Shown here piece by piece: positions 63,306 through 64,000 of a DNA stretch of 64,000 bases (the first letter of the stretch is position 1; each line of letters opens with the position of its first letter). The stretch lies in the NCBI GenBank assembly GCA_033297075.1, contig MU858084.1, forward strand, positions 124,001 to 188,000, given 5' to 3'. The notes under the pieces are model-generated. The model saw only the letters and a list, made by a program, of their open reading frames with translations, ran no database searches and was not told where the DNA came from. Source of the stretch: Rhypophila decipiens (taxonomy: Eukaryota; Ascomycota; Sordariomycetes; Sordariales; Naviculisporaceae). A program made the translations under genes and the position numbers.

Positions 63306-64000
63306 TTATGGTGTGAGCAGGATGCGGCCGACGAGGAAAGAAACGGCCTCGGGCACACGCTGAAGATAATACGACGGAAAGTGCGTCGGCGCGATGTAGG
63401 CGGTGCCAAGACATACAAGATCACCCTGGTTGCAGATGATCAGCGTCTTTTCGAGGGCGTACCCCTTGATCCTTCCGCCGTCCTGAAGCGCCTGCGTGTC
63501 CCCAAAAGTAACAATGCCTGCGATGCGATCCTTGACGTACTGCGGCAGAGCTTCCACGGCGCGGTGAGTGATTGCTGCCCCCTGGCTGTACCCCGCTGCC
63601 ACGATCTTGGACTGGGGACAGTAGATGGCCGCGTTGGCCAGCAGAACCTGCATCTCGTAGATTCCGTACGGGGGACCGCCGCCCGGGTAGAAGTTGGTCT
63701 CGATCAGGGCGAGATAGTTGACGCCCTGGGTGGCCACGTTTTGGGCACCAAAGTACGTCTTGAGGCCGTTGGAGAGGGCCGGTCCTACCGAGACGCCCTG
63801 CCATCATGATTGCATCCCGTAAGCTTCAGGCTGCCCTCAGGGGGGTAGAACCGATGTTAAAGGTGTACGGCCTTACCATGTTGCCCGGCGCCGAGGTCTG
63901 CCGAGCCCAAATGAAGATAATCGGCTTGCATCCAGTGTAGCTAAACTCCTGCGACCACTCCCCCGTCCATGTTTGCCGTTTAGAGGCTGGCGCGGCGGAT
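63306..64000 (-). CDS. Second cutinase / acetylxylan-esterase-type CE5 gene, cut by the window edge
   Basis: Exon 63797-63306 holds the C-terminal 163 residues; the preceding exon runs from 64000 to 63877, with a 79-base GTAAGG...GGCAG intron. The visible N-terminal part ends SAAPASKRQ, a likely Kex2-type site, then TWTGEWSQEFSYTGCKPIIF, then IWARQTSAPGNMGVSVGPAL. The nucleophile is Ser in GYSQG (codon 63587-63585), Asp is in QGDLVC and His in PTHFPSYYLQ. The missing part is the signal peptide and start, beyond base 64000. The core differs in many places from the first cutinase (about 2.5 kb away, same strand), so the two are paralogues of some age. Confidence 0.9.

Overview
The window is nuclear DNA of a filamentous ascomycete (Pezizomycotina, most likely a Sordariomycete). 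Genes carry short 55-110 base GT-AG introns. The gene content is typically fungal: a HET-domain protein, a 2EXR protein, cutinases, two MFS permeases of the anion:cation symporter type, a P450, and the conserved nuclear genes RTT109, RKM4 and mitochondrial mL57. Two tRNA genes, Leu(CAG) and Tyr(GTA), both carry introns. Exons below were joined by eye from splice signals, reading-frame continuity and family resemblance; none is checked against transcripts.

Layout. 1-6 kb: start of a secreted protein, tRNA-Leu, a small unknown protein and a small secreted HsbA-like protein. 6-13 kb: a large secreted DUF5695 protein (+) converging on a PaxU/DUF829 hydrolase (-), tRNA-Tyr and a thioesterase-like protein. 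13-19 kb: a polyQ/poly-His zinc-finger protein (-), then about 3.9 kb without genes that holds a foldback element. 19-28 kb: an MFS permease, a disordered acidic protein, an AsaB-like oxidoreductase (+) converging on a secreted choice-of-anchor-B protein (-). 29-32 kb: a cysteine-rich secreted protein, then a non-coding locus made of a long imperfect palindrome and a tandem array of hairpin-forming units. 32-40 kb: a methyltransferase, an StcS-like P450, a 2EXR protein and mL57. 40-46 kb: RTT109 (head to head with mL57), RKM4 and a small membrane protein. 47-49 kb: a second MFS permease. 49-58 kb: an 8.8 kb stretch with no recognisable gene. 58-64 kb: a HET protein and two cutinase-family genes, the second cut by the window edge.

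The secreted enzymes, the small cysteine-rich protein and the two cutinases fit a plant-associated or plant-degrading lifestyle. No complete biosynthetic cluster is seen: there is no PKS, NRPS or terpene synthase, so the P450, methyltransferase and AsaB-like genes are isolated tailoring-type genes here.

The most unusual item is 30.9-32.0 kb. A TATA-like box and a CT-rich leader precede a 278-base imperfect palindrome, then six full and one or two decayed copies of an 86-101 base unit. Each full copy keeps a perfect 7-base-pair hairpin, and a second hairpin and an enclosing stem are largely kept despite sequence change. Unit lengths are not multiples of three. This looks like a repeated structured RNA or a structure-forming DNA element rather than a protein gene, and I do not recognise it.
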